From the NCBI RefSeq assembly GCF_016919165.1, contig NZ_JAFFPS010000021.1, positions 118,377 through 182,376 of the forward strand: a stretch of 64,000 bases of DNA, in the 5' to 3' direction. Made by a program: the position numbers and the translations under genes. Positions 9,200 through 18,499 of the stretch are shown piece after piece; position 1 is the first letter of the stretch, and each line of letters begins with the position of its first letter. Source of the stretch: Leptospira chreensis. GTDB taxonomy: Bacteria; Spirochaetota; Leptospiria; Leptospirales; Leptospiraceae. Below the pieces are notes generated by a model. That model had not been told where the DNA came from. It saw nothing but the letters and a program-made list of their open reading frames with translations, and ran no database searches.

Positions 9200-9324
9200 C
9201 AATCATTAGATTGTTTGTAAAGGATACAAATCAAACATTTTTAACGCCGGAAATAGGCAGGCTCTTTTAGTCCATGGGCCACAGGTCTTTGCGTGGATCC
9301 AGGCATCAGACGAAAAGAGAAGGT

Positions 9325-10548
9325 TTAGTAAATCTTATCGGCGTCGTAGAAAAAGGAGACTCCCGGCATGATGTAAAATTCGGTAATCGTGTGTTTGATG
9401 GAACCGGACATTTCCGAAAATCCAATATAAACACTTCGTGCCGAATAATCACTTCTCGGAACATTCCCGACCGTATCACCTAAATAAGATTCGTAAGTTC
9501 TTTTGACATCTTGGCGGATCATACCAATATCCAAGGTAAATCGGCAGTATTGAAAGGAAGTTTCGAGATTGATGATGGTTCCCTTGTCTCTTACCTTTCC
9601 CCCATAAGCCGGAACCACAGCATTTAGGTGAGAACTTCCATCGGCAAAAGCTTCTTGCATGATTTGAGAACCTAACACCGAAAAATTTCCCTTCCGATCG
9701 AGTAGTTCCACACGGGCACGAAGTTCCCACCAATCACGCAGTTTGAACTTCGTAAAGATCCCCGGCAAAATCCCTCTCATGGAATATTCTGCGTTGGCAT
9801 CTCCTCCAATCGACCAAGTGACTTTGTTCGGAACAGAAGCCTCAGGTCTACTTGTAGAATAAGATCCATAGGATATATTATTTCTCTCCGTATAACGGTG
9901 GAAATTGATGGAAGGCCCAATCATAAAAATTTTGGAAAAAGGATGGGTGTAAGAAAAGCGTAAGTGTTGGCTCACACCTTCAAATCGAAGCAAACGATTT
10001 CCTTCAAAGGAACTGGCCCAATACGTATCCGTTCTTGGAGAAAAAAAGTTATTGGAGGCAGGAAGGTCGCGGCTATACACACCAAGCGAAGTGTCTTCTG
10101 CAAACTGGATTTCGAATTTATTTTTATAACCGTACCGAATGTCCCAAAACTGAGAATTCACACCCAGGTCTTTGGCTGGTTTATAAGGAATCGAAAGAGG
10201 GGCACCAGGTTCTGAGATTTGACGAAAGAGAGAATTTTGAAACCAAGCAGGTCCTGTTTCATTTAGGATCGCAGGGGATAATTTTCCAATCCCCCAACCA
10301 CCACGTAACATCAAACGATGTTCATACACTTGGTTGAAAATATCCATCCGAGTTTTATTATCTTCTCGGTCTTCCAATGGAATAGAAGTTTTGGTTGCGG
10401 TATCTGATCCTTCTTGTTTTACCTCAGGACTTGGTCCTTCTTTCGGAGTTTCTTCTGCAGATAAAGAAACAAAGGAAACAAATAGAAATAAAATAAAAAC
10501 AATACGAATGGATTTTAAAAGGTAAAGGTTTTTCTTGTTAGTAAACAA
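9325..10548 (-). CDS. Predicted outer-membrane beta-barrel protein
   Basis: 407 residues. A signal peptide (about 10-30, ending SLSAEE) is followed by an acidic low-complexity stretch and then alternating aromatic/polar strands such as FEIQFAEDTSLGVYSRDL and FKLRDWWELRARVELLDR, the pattern of a transmembrane beta-barrel. The protein ends in an aromatic residue (DADKIY), as many barrel proteins do. A TTG at 10548 is the only start that keeps the signal peptide. It overlaps the upstream OmpA-type lipoprotein gene by 11 bp, so the two are probably co-expressed. I do not recognise a named family. Confidence 0.6.
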   Translation of the reverse strand: MFTNKKNLYLLKSIRIVFILFLFVSFVSLSAEETPKEGPSPEVKQEGSDTATKTSIPLEDREDNKTRMDIFNQVYEHRLMLRGGWGIGKLSPAILNETGPAWFQNSLFRQISEPGAPLSIPYKPAKDLGVNSQFWDIRYGYKNKFEIQFAEDTSLGVYSRDLPASNNFFSPRTDTYWASSFEGNRLLRFEGVSQHLRFSYTHPFSKIFMIGPSINFHRYTERNNISYGSYSTSRPEASVPNKVTWSIGGDANAEYSMRGILPGIFTKFKLRDWWELRARVELLDRKGNFSVLGSQIMQEAFADGSSHLNAVVPAYGGKVRDKGTIINLETSFQYCRFTLDIGMIRQDVKRTYESYLGDTVGNVPRSDYSARSVYIGFSEMSGSIKHTITEFYIMPGVSFFYDADKIY

Positions 10549-11242
10549 TGCGAACCGTCCCTACATAAATTTCTGTTCTACGGTTTTTCTTTTCTGCAAG
10601 CATCGTATCTACGATTTTGTGTAAATCAGCGAAACCATCCACTTCCTTAAAACGTGCTTCAACAATTCTGTGAATCAGCTTTAATTCAAGTTTTACGGAT
10701 TGAGAACGTTCCTTACTAAGTTTGAGATTCATTGAGAATGCACCCACACTATCTGTGTGTCCACCAATACGACAATTGGTTTCAGGGTATGCTTCCATAG
10801 CGTCCCCAACTTTGGCGATGAGTTCTTTTGCTTTTGGAGTGAGAGTGGATTTTCCAGATGGGAAAGCTACGTCCCCATCGATCACAATTAAAAGTTCTCG
10901 TAACCTTTTTTCATCGTCTTCGATTCGTTTGAGTTCGACCCCTTTTCCAACAAGACTTCCTCCCACTTCTTCAAATGGAGTTCCAGAGTGTTCGAAATCA
11001 TTGCGAAGACCTTTATATAATTTCTCCAAATATTCGGAAGTTCCCATTTTATCCAAAGAACCTTCGGGTAAACTCCCCAAATAGTCACCGGCTTTCTCCT
11101 CTTTAGGAGTGACACATCCGCAAAATTTTTGAAAAGCAACTGAATCCTTCCAGTCTTGTTTTATAATACTATTACAATTGATAACAAATAACAAAAGGAA
11201 GGTGGAATGGATTAGGATTGATAAGGGTATTCTTTTACGCAT
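10538..11242 (-). CDS. OmpA-family lipoprotein
   Basis: About 234 residues from the ATG at 11242. A lipoprotein signal ends at LLLFVINCNS. The C-terminal half is an OmpA-like peptidoglycan-binding domain: VIDGDVAFPSGKSTLTPKAKELI, then CRIGGHTDSVGAFSMNLKLSKERSQSV, and NRRTEIYV at the end, which supplies the conserved Asp and Arg that bind diaminopimelate. It probably tethers the outer membrane to the wall. It is followed by an overlapping barrel gene. A TTG ten codons upstream is a less likely start. Confidence 0.85.
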   Translation of the reverse strand: MRKRIPLSILIHSTFLLLFVINCNSIIKQDWKDSVAFQKFCGCVTPKEEKAGDYLGSLPEGSLDKMGTSEYLEKLYKGLRNDFEHSGTPFEEVGGSLVGKGVELKRIEDDEKRLRELLIVIDGDVAFPSGKSTLTPKAKELIAKVGDAMEAYPETNCRIGGHTDSVGAFSMNLKLSKERSQSVKLELKLIHRIVEARFKEVDGFADLHKIVDTMLAEKKNRRTEIYVGTVRIVY

Positions 11243-11542
11243 AAAGCCAACAATCCTTATAATTCGAAGCAACTGCTGAAATCAATTGATAAATTATAGA
11301 TTCTAAAATTAACACCATTTGGAATCTATGATCAGCTTTTATAACATAAAGTTGCCATGTAAATTGGGACTTCCCACAAAAAACACTTCTGGGATTCCGC
11401 TACAAATTGCTTATTTTTCATTCACCAACTAACTATTGTCTGTAGATAAATCAAAATTTCATACGAAGAGGATTTTCGTTGCTCATAATGGATAAAATCA
11501 AAGAATTGGACTAGTTTTAAGACTCGTGACTGGAAATTATTT
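11243..11542. other. Divergent intergenic region
   Basis: 300 bp of AT-rich sequence between the divergent OmpA-type lipoprotein and Calx-beta lipoprotein genes. It must hold promoters for both. I see no convincing promoter pair or stable hairpin. GGAAA precedes the start at 11543. Confidence 0.4.
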
Positions 11543-14290
11543 ATGAACGTTCGCCAATACATCCGCCCCTTCCTCCTGGTCCTCCTTTTGTCCTTATTCT
11601 CATTCCAAAATTGTAGTGGGCAGGTCTCCGCGGGTGATACCTTCCTCTTTGGGTTCAGTGAACGATTCGACAGATTGTTTGGAAACGAAGCAACGGTGGC
11701 TTGTTCAACGGATGTGACGATAACAACGAAGGCGGTGTCACTGGTGGAAGATGGGGATGTGACAGCTACTTTTAATGCAGCCAATGATAACGGTTTAACC
11801 GAAGTGGATGATGTGGCCGATGGAACATCCTGGGGTTACAAATCATTTGAAACTTGTATTTATCCCAATTCCCCTTTCACAGGTTCCGTAGAAATTCCAG
11901 TTTCAGTCACATCTAACTATGGTTCACGAGTCACTTACACTCAATCGGTACCAGCACCTGGAGTTATGCCTTCCAAACTCACCTTCACTGGGAGTGGATC
12001 AGCGGTAAGACAGTGTTTTATATTTGCAAGAGATGATGATGGAATAAGAAATCCATCAGTAGATCCCATGGCTGTTGCCTTAGGAACAATGGTTCAAAAA
12101 GATGGAAGTGGAAACGTAACATCGGGAACTTATTCGGGAAAGGATGCCTGCGATATTTCTGTATCTATTGAGGATGATGAAGGTCCGGGAGTGCGTGTCT
12201 CCAATATATCTCGAGTGATGGAAGAACCTGGCCAATTAGCGACCGCTACGGATGGAACATTCAAAATCAAATTACGAACCACACCCACAGCCACTGTTAC
12301 CATTCCCATCAATGAAGTTTATGATTCAGTGAATGCAAGTAACAGAGAAGGTACTGCAAATCCGAAAACATTAACTTTCACCAACACAACAGAACAAACA
12401 GTAATTGTTACATCTGTTGATGATTTGGAAATCGATGGGTTGAAAGTTTATACCATTGAAGTTGGGAATACAACGAGCACAGATTCAGAATACAACGGGA
12501 TCAAACCAAGAAATGTTGTGGTCTATAACCGAGATCAAAGTGTTCCAGGTTATGCCTATTCACGTTTTGATGCAACCACAGGAACAACAGGAACCGCAGG
12601 CGGAGCAATCAATAGGTTTGCAACAGACGAAAGCAATCAATTCGGTACTAGATACTCGAACTTTCAATTAAAATTACGAACTAAACCGACTAACGATGTT
12701 ACACTCACTTTCTCTTCTAGCTGCGGAAACAAATGTACAATCCTAACTCCCACTCTAACTTATACTACCACCAACTGGAATACATACCAAACATTTCAAG
12801 TGGAAGGGAAAACTGATTCAGCGAACACTGGGAATGCGGACTATACGGTTTCCTTTGTTGCTTCTTCAGCTGACTCTACATACAATACAACGGTGGCGGA
12901 GCCAACATTTACGATTCGCTCTTGTGATAATGATGGAACCCATTCTCTCCAACCATGTAACTTTTCAGGGTCAGCATTAGGAACGACTGGAGGTCGTTTA
13001 TCTGCGGCAGAAGGTGGATCTACCAATATTTGGATGATCGCTCAATCAAATCCAGGATCAGATACAACTGTTGGAGTCATAAGTTCAGATACAACCGAAG
13101 GAACAGTTCCCGCATCCGTTACTGTCACTACTTCCAATTATAACTTTATGGAGTCAGGCGGGGCAAACCAAATCCTTCTCACTCATGTGGACGATATCAT
13201 TGTAGACCTGACTCAAAATTGGACTATCACCACAGCAACCTCCACTGGTGGTTTAGCTTATGATCCAATCGATATTTTTGCTGCCACTACGGATGACGAA
13301 AAAGCTTTCTATATAACGCATACAGGTTCGCCTAGAGAAGGGACTGCCAATGTGGCAACTGTCCATGTTTGTTTGGGGGGAAATAACCCGACTCAACCCG
13401 TGGTTCTCAATATAACTTGTAAATCGACATACACCGTAAACGAAGGTGCCCATGGAGAGTGTGGCACGATCACAACATCTCCCATTACCTTTCCTGTGAA
13501 TAGCGAGGTAGAACCAGGCAATGCATCAGATTCAGGTTGTGCAAGTTCTACAAAGAAACAATCTTTTACAGTGTCAGGTTTAGATGATACTTTTGCCGAC
13601 GGGAACCAGGTCTTTGATATTCGATTCGCGATGGTTGCTAACACAGATACCAACTATTCGGTCGCAACAAACCCGAGTGATCATTCCATAACTAATGAAG
13701 ATGATGAACCTTTAGGAAAAGCGATCTTTGTCACTTCAGGAAGTTATAATGGGGAAATGACTGCGCAAGGTGTATTTGCGGCTGATGATACATGTAATAA
13801 TAACAAACCTGCTGGAGTTCCGGTTGGGACATACAAAGCTTTAATTGTAAGTAATAGTGGCGGTGGTGTGACCAATGATCGAATTCCGAATGGAACCAAT
13901 TGGGTGTTAACAGCTTTACGCCATTATTACCGATGTAATTCATCTGGATATGCCAACTGTAGTGATCAACACACGAGGTTATTCATCGCAAATGGTTCCG
14001 CTGGATTTGACCCAACAAGTTTAGGAAGAGCTTTTTCTACAACGGGAGACCAATATTGGACAGGGATGACAAATACTCTTACACCAGCGACGCAAGCCAG
14101 TCCACCGACTTGTCCTGGGGACGGATTAACTTATATCCATAACTGCAATGGGTTTACTTACCAAAACTGCCCTTCTACACCGGCAACATTTCTTTATGGA
14201 CAAACTTGGACTATGGCATCCTCCACGAGTATCACGAGCCAAGAGTCCATTTGTTCTGCGGAAAAGAAACTCATCTGTGTGCAACAATAA
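11543..14290 (+). CDS. Large Calx-beta-like lipoprotein with C-terminal DUF1554-type domain
   Basis: A 915-residue surface or periplasmic lipoprotein with lipobox SLFSFQNCSG. The body is built of repeated beta-sandwich units resembling Calx-beta modules, seen as recurring patterns such as FKIKLRTTPTATVTIPI with TLTFTNTTEQTV, and FQLKLRTKPTNDVTLTF with LTYTTTNWNTYQTF. The last 170 residues or so (MTAQGVFAADDTC ... KKLICVQQ) are Cys-rich and fit the DUF1554 domain found mostly in Leptospira, with several Cys pairs. It stands alone between divergent and convergent genes. Ligand or adhesion roles are suggested for relatives but nothing here shows one. Confidence 0.8.
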   Translation: MNVRQYIRPFLLVLLLSLFSFQNCSGQVSAGDTFLFGFSERFDRLFGNEATVACSTDVTITTKAVSLVEDGDVTATFNAANDNGLTEVDDVADGTSWGYKSFETCIYPNSPFTGSVEIPVSVTSNYGSRVTYTQSVPAPGVMPSKLTFTGSGSAVRQCFIFARDDDGIRNPSVDPMAVALGTMVQKDGSGNVTSGTYSGKDACDISVSIEDDEGPGVRVSNISRVMEEPGQLATATDGTFKIKLRTTPTATVTIPINEVYDSVNASNREGTANPKTLTFTNTTEQTVIVTSVDDLEIDGLKVYTIEVGNTTSTDSEYNGIKPRNVVVYNRDQSVPGYAYSRFDATTGTTGTAGGAINRFATDESNQFGTRYSNFQLKLRTKPTNDVTLTFSSSCGNKCTILTPTLTYTTTNWNTYQTFQVEGKTDSANTGNADYTVSFVASSADSTYNTTVAEPTFTIRSCDNDGTHSLQPCNFSGSALGTTGGRLSAAEGGSTNIWMIAQSNPGSDTTVGVISSDTTEGTVPASVTVTTSNYNFMESGGANQILLTHVDDIIVDLTQNWTITTATSTGGLAYDPIDIFAATTDDEKAFYITHTGSPREGTANVATVHVCLGGNNPTQPVVLNITCKSTYTVNEGAHGECGTITTSPITFPVNSEVEPGNASDSGCASSTKKQSFTVSGLDDTFADGNQVFDIRFAMVANTDTNYSVATNPSDHSITNEDDEPLGKAIFVTSGSYNGEMTAQGVFAADDTCNNNKPAGVPVGTYKALIVSNSGGGVTNDRIPNGTNWVLTALRHYYRCNSSGYANCSDQHTRLFIANGSAGFDPTSLGRAFSTTGDQYWTGMTNTLTPATQASPPTCPGDGLTYIHNCNGFTYQNCPSTPATFLYGQTWTMASSTSITSQESICSAEKKLICVQQ

Positions 14291-14297
14291 ACAAAAC

Positions 14298-15470
14298 TTA
14301 AACCAACACCTTTAACTTCTCTTTCAGAGACTTGGCGGCCATAGCAAAACCGCCGTCAGCTCCATCCACAAAGTGAACTTCCTCAGAGGAAGCTACTTTC
14401 AAAACACAGGTCATAAGCGACCTGTTCGATGTATAAATTCCATAACAAAGAAGTCCCTCTTTTTCCAACTGGTCTAAAAATTTAACAAGACCTTCTCTAT
14501 GTTGTTTGGATCCATCAATCACCATCTTTAAAGTTCCATCATACTTACGAAAGTCAGCAGAAAGAACCTGGTAGTCTTTTAATTTATTTAGGGAATAATG
14601 TCCTGAGCGCAGAGGGATTCCAAACTTCATAGCAATTGCCATCACTGTTCTTTCAATCCAAATCTCAAAGAGTGTCCGATAAAACTTAAAGCCACTGGCT
14701 TTGCCCACACGAGCGAGGGCTTCATTACGCAGATAAGGGCCCGAATCCAGTTCAATATTGGTCACGCGTAAGGGATGGTAGTCTACTTCTTCCCCGTATT
14801 CCGAACGAATGAAGTTCAGTACACGAGTGACTATCTTTTTACAAACTTCAAAATCTTTATGGATGGGTTTAACAATGAGAGATACAATCTCACCACGTTC
14901 ACTAGGTATGTCCTTCCAACGACAAGTAAATCCAGTAAAATCAGCAGGCATTATCTTTTCGTTTACGCGAACGAGATAAGACTCATCCTTTCCTTCTTTG
15001 ATCCACTTTTCTGCGAGTGGTAAAGCATCACCAAACAAAGAACATTGGACATAGTGATCAGAAGCTCGAAACTTACTTAAAAATAATTCGGCACCTGCGT
15101 GATACAATTCCTGAACGGGAACAATCCCTGCTCGCATCTCGAGTCCAAAAGCAGACTGCACTTGCGAAATGGTATCAGCAATGGCCGAACGAATCGGAAA
15201 TAATAAATTGATCGGAAGCAAAAAAGTAACTCCATCGCCACCGAATACAAAAGGAAAATCCATATGTCCATAGACATTGGCCACGGCAATGGCAGTAAGA
15301 CCTCCCGCCGTGTTCACATCCTTATAACGTCCTTCTTCAATGGCCTTTGTGGACCCAACAATGTCTGTAATCAGAATGAACCAATCATCGGGAACCTTTG
15401 TGGGCATACTGCCTTCAAAAAGATTTTTAAAATCAGGACTTGGTTTTAGGTTTTTATAAAAATCATCCAC
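14298..15470 (-). CDS. DUF3095 family protein, class III cyclase-like
   Basis: 390 residues. The N-terminal half resembles a nucleotide cyclase catalytic domain: WFILITDIVGSTKAIEEG gives the first metal Asp and FVFGGDGVTFLLP gives the second GGD-like turn. The remainder (about residues 200-390) is the part specific to DUF3095 proteins. No membrane segment is seen. Whether it makes a cyclic nucleotide is unknown. It is convergent with the Calx-beta gene (7 bp apart) and divergent from the glycosidase gene. Confidence 0.8.
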   Translation of the reverse strand: MDDFYKNLKPSPDFKNLFEGSMPTKVPDDWFILITDIVGSTKAIEEGRYKDVNTAGGLTAIAVANVYGHMDFPFVFGGDGVTFLLPINLLFPIRSAIADTISQVQSAFGLEMRAGIVPVQELYHAGAELFLSKFRASDHYVQCSLFGDALPLAEKWIKEGKDESYLVRVNEKIMPADFTGFTCRWKDIPSERGEIVSLIVKPIHKDFEVCKKIVTRVLNFIRSEYGEEVDYHPLRVTNIELDSGPYLRNEALARVGKASGFKFYRTLFEIWIERTVMAIAMKFGIPLRSGHYSLNKLKDYQVLSADFRKYDGTLKMVIDGSKQHREGLVKFLDQLEKEGLLCYGIYTSNRSLMTCVLKVASSEEVHFVDGADGGFAMAAKSLKEKLKVLV

Positions 15471-15559
15471 AGAGACTCAGACGATTGATTCTACCACAAA
15501 GGAGATATTTTTCTTGGTTGTCTCGGAAAAGCCGTCCGTAAATCGTACTATCATACGTT

Positions 15560-17323
15560 ATGAACAAAGTTCTTCTTCGCACATCCTTTTCCCTCTTCCT
15601 CCTTTTCGGATTTTTTGGCTCTTCCTATTGTTTTGGATTTTATTTGAACGAACTTGCCGCCAACGAACGTAAGGTTTGGTTGGAAGAAAAAGCATGGGCC
15701 ATCACGAATGCAATGACAGAAGCAGAACTTGTGGGACAAACCATCCACATTGCCATCCCCCAAAAGACAGTGGATGCGATTGCTCTTGAAGAGATTTCCG
15801 CAACAAAACCAGGCGGAATCATTCTCTTCGGAAAGAACTTAGGTAAAAAAGAAGAAATCCTCTCCCTCACAAACGGATTACAATCGGCTGCCAAAGACAA
15901 AGGCCTTTCCCCCTTTCTCATTTCCACAGACCAAGAAGGCGGGCGTGTGTTCCGAGTCCAAGATGGGATCACTCCCTACCCTGGTGCCATGGCTGTGGGA
16001 CAAACAGGAAATACCGAATGGGGAGAAACTGTAGGTTTTGTCACTTCTTATGAACTTCGTAACCTCGGACTCAATTTTCTTTTTGCACCCGTTCTTGATA
16101 TCAATAACAACCCTTTAAACCCCGTCATCAACACACGTTCGTTTGGTTCTGATTCCAAGCGAGTTTCGAACGTGGCAGTGGCTTACGAAAGAGGAGCTCG
16201 AGCTGGTGGATGCCTTCCTGTCATCAAACACTTCCCTGGACATGGAGATACCACAGTGGATAGTCATCTCGGCCTTCCTATCATTAATAAAAGTTTGGAG
16301 GAGTTAGAACAATTGGAACTGGTTCCTTTCAAAAGATCCATTGCCGGTGGGGCGGAAGCAGTGATGTCGGCTCATATCATGTATCCCAAAATTGATCCGC
16401 AGTTTCCTGCCACTCTTTCCAAAACCATACTAACCGATGTTCTACGAAAAAACTTAAACTTTGATGGAATCATTATTACAGATGCGATGGAGATGCATGC
16501 CATCTCTAAAAATTATGAAAAGGACAGACCGGGAGTTTTGACCATCCTTGCTGGGGCCAATATTGTTCTACTGACAAGTTGGGGGGAAACCGCTCGTAAG
16601 TTCAAAGCCCAATTGAGTGAAGCGTATCAAAATGGGGAGTTCCGTTATGTAGACAAAGAAGGAAAGGAACATGACATCCTCAAAGAAGCTGTCCAAAAAC
16701 AAATTCGTAAAAAACTAGAACTAGGTCTTTATGATGAAAATTCCATCCTTCCTAAAGTGTATGAGGAAAACCAAAAACAAAAAGAATACTTAACCAACTG
16801 GAATTTGGAAAGAAACCAAAGATACAGAAAACTATCCGAGTCCAAGAACTTTGTCAAAGAAATCAATGAAGACTCCATCCGTGCCTATCCCAAATCATTG
16901 GTCACTTCGGGAATTCTCATCGATGAAACTCTTTCCTTTGTGAAAAACAATCGCTTAAAAGAAACTCTAAAATCCAAAAAGATAAACACCCTTCCTTTTA
17001 AATCGTTCCAGGCCCAAATTAAAAACAAAACCACCACTTATCTTTTTGATTCCACTTCGGAACCAGAAGTTTTATCCGTGGCCGCTCTTGCCAAAAAATA
17101 TCCAACCAAACGATTCATCATCTTACATGGCGGAACTCCGTTTATCAAACTACCGGAACTTCCGAACTTACAGTATTTGTTGTCTTTTTCTTTGACCCAA
17201 GGATCCTTTGAAGCATTCGGCGAGAAACTCACCTCGGGAAAAGAGATTCCCAAAGTGGATTTGATTTTATTACAAAAGGGATCGAAGACACCATCCAAAG
17301 GTGCCTTCCCTGAAAGATTGTAA
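15560..17323 (+). CDS. Glycoside hydrolase family 3, beta-N-acetylhexosaminidase (NagZ-like)
   Basis: 587 residues. After a hydrophobic N-terminus the GH3 barrel carries GGIILFGKN, STDQEGGRVFR, the NagZ motif KHFPGHGDTTVDSHLGLP with the catalytic Asp-His loop, and the nucleophile Asp in GIIITDAMEM. NagZ-type enzymes release GlcNAc from cell-wall fragments during peptidoglycan recycling. It is longer than cytosolic NagZ (about 340 residues) because of a C-terminal domain (about 380-587), as in exported relatives. The N-terminal signal suggests a periplasmic site. Confidence 0.87.
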   Translation: MNKVLLRTSFSLFLLFGFFGSSYCFGFYLNELAANERKVWLEEKAWAITNAMTEAELVGQTIHIAIPQKTVDAIALEEISATKPGGIILFGKNLGKKEEILSLTNGLQSAAKDKGLSPFLISTDQEGGRVFRVQDGITPYPGAMAVGQTGNTEWGETVGFVTSYELRNLGLNFLFAPVLDINNNPLNPVINTRSFGSDSKRVSNVAVAYERGARAGGCLPVIKHFPGHGDTTVDSHLGLPIINKSLEELEQLELVPFKRSIAGGAEAVMSAHIMYPKIDPQFPATLSKTILTDVLRKNLNFDGIIITDAMEMHAISKNYEKDRPGVLTILAGANIVLLTSWGETARKFKAQLSEAYQNGEFRYVDKEGKEHDILKEAVQKQIRKKLELGLYDENSILPKVYEENQKQKEYLTNWNLERNQRYRKLSESKNFVKEINEDSIRAYPKSLVTSGILIDETLSFVKNNRLKETLKSKKINTLPFKSFQAQIKNKTTTYLFDSTSEPEVLSVAALAKKYPTKRFIILHGGTPFIKLPELPNLQYLLSFSLTQGSFEAFGEKLTSGKEIPKVDLILLQKGSKTPSKGAFPERL

Positions 17324-17327
17324 GTTC

Positions 17328-18473
17328 TTAAGTTAATACTTCTCTGACACCACCACGTTTGCGGATTTCTTCATACAAAGTTTTTCGCACCGTTTCGTCG
17401 GCATCCACATAACGAAGCAAATACAAATCTGACTTTTGTTTGGTGGGCATCATCTTAGCTCGTATATTAAACATGGGTCCATTTTCTAAACTAAAACTCA
17501 CTTCCCAAAGATCCTGAAGTTTCCAAATTTCTTGAGAGATTCCCGAAGGAAAGGTAAACAAAACGCCACGATCGGACAATCGTTCCGACATAGTAATGAA
17601 TGTAGTTGGTGTTTCTTTCATTTCAAATCGTTTTTGGTTGTTTTCTTTTTGGTCTTTAGCAATTCGTTTTAATACTTCTAATTGTTTATCAATATTTTCT
17701 TCTGTGAGTAAAAGTTTGTTTTTATCTAGTTCCAATACTTGTTTTTTTTCATCTGGTGGTGGCCAAGGGGAAACCGTAATGGATACTTTATCCATTAACA
17801 TCAAATGAGACTCTCCCTTCCTTTCAATCCTTCCATTAAAATGAAAAATGGCTCCACTTTCATTAGTTCGCAAAATGGTTCCTTCGAGCAGATAACCACC
17901 GCTACTTGGCCTGAACACATATAATTTTGCTTCCTTACCTGGAACTTGTAAATCCTTAGAAATTCCTTTGATCGACAAAAGGAGTTCGTCTGCTGTTTTT
18001 TGCATCACATAGGTAAGTTCCTCTCGGCCATCAGCTTCGAGAGCCGCCACTTCACCCACAGAAAGATCATTGAGAGAAAGAATTTCCTTTTTGAACTCCA
18101 CCCCAGACCGAAAGAGTTTATCAAAAAGCTCTACTTCCTTTTCTGTAGTATTGCCGTTCGATTTTAAGAAATAGCGATATAAAGCATTCTTTAGTTTGTT
18201 TCGATTTTCAGGCAAAAGATAAAATTCCTGTTCATCCTCATTCAAGTGGTCGTAAAAAGAATGGAGAATATTGAGTTCGAGTTGGGTGCACTTCCTGGCG
18301 GCGGCATATCTTTGGAACTCAACCCAGTGATTGGTAACGCTCGATTGTTTGTTTTGTAAATAATTCATCACCTTCACGTAAATAAAGGCAGCAACTCCCA
18401 TAAGAAAGATGTAAAACAGGTAGATAATATCAAATTTTGGAAAAATCCAAACGACTTGTGCTATAAAATTCAT
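17328..18473 (-). CDS. Membrane-anchored protein of unknown function, possible PilZ-like domain
   Basis: 381 residues. One N-terminal helix (about 18-38) anchors a cytosolic part that starts with a helical segment and continues with two beta-rich stretches (about 195-240 and 290-365). The last resembles a PilZ-like barrel (SERLSDRGVLFTF ... LWEVSFSLENGPMFNIRAKM), but the canonical RxxxR and DxSxxG c-di-GMP motifs are not clear, so I do not assign the function. It is divergent from murA with 26 bp between starts. Confidence 0.5.
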   Translation of the reverse strand: MNFIAQVVWIFPKFDIIYLFYIFLMGVAAFIYVKVMNYLQNKQSSVTNHWVEFQRYAAARKCTQLELNILHSFYDHLNEDEQEFYLLPENRNKLKNALYRYFLKSNGNTTEKEVELFDKLFRSGVEFKKEILSLNDLSVGEVAALEADGREELTYVMQKTADELLLSIKGISKDLQVPGKEAKLYVFRPSSGGYLLEGTILRTNESGAIFHFNGRIERKGESHLMLMDKVSITVSPWPPPDEKKQVLELDKNKLLLTEENIDKQLEVLKRIAKDQKENNQKRFEMKETPTTFITMSERLSDRGVLFTFPSGISQEIWKLQDLWEVSFSLENGPMFNIRAKMMPTKQKSDLYLLRYVDADETVRKTLYEEIRKRGGVREVLT

Positions 18474-18499
18474 AATTTACTTTTCCTCATATCCGTATT

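Noticed and set aside
8524..9202. TPP riboswitch for tenA
   Set aside because: Only 16 bp separate tenA from the upstream gene and no THI-box sequence is visible.
11422..11784. 120-codon minus-strand frame at the start of the Calx-beta gene
   Set aside because: It overlaps the signal peptide of the real lipoprotein, and its composition is that of a shadow.
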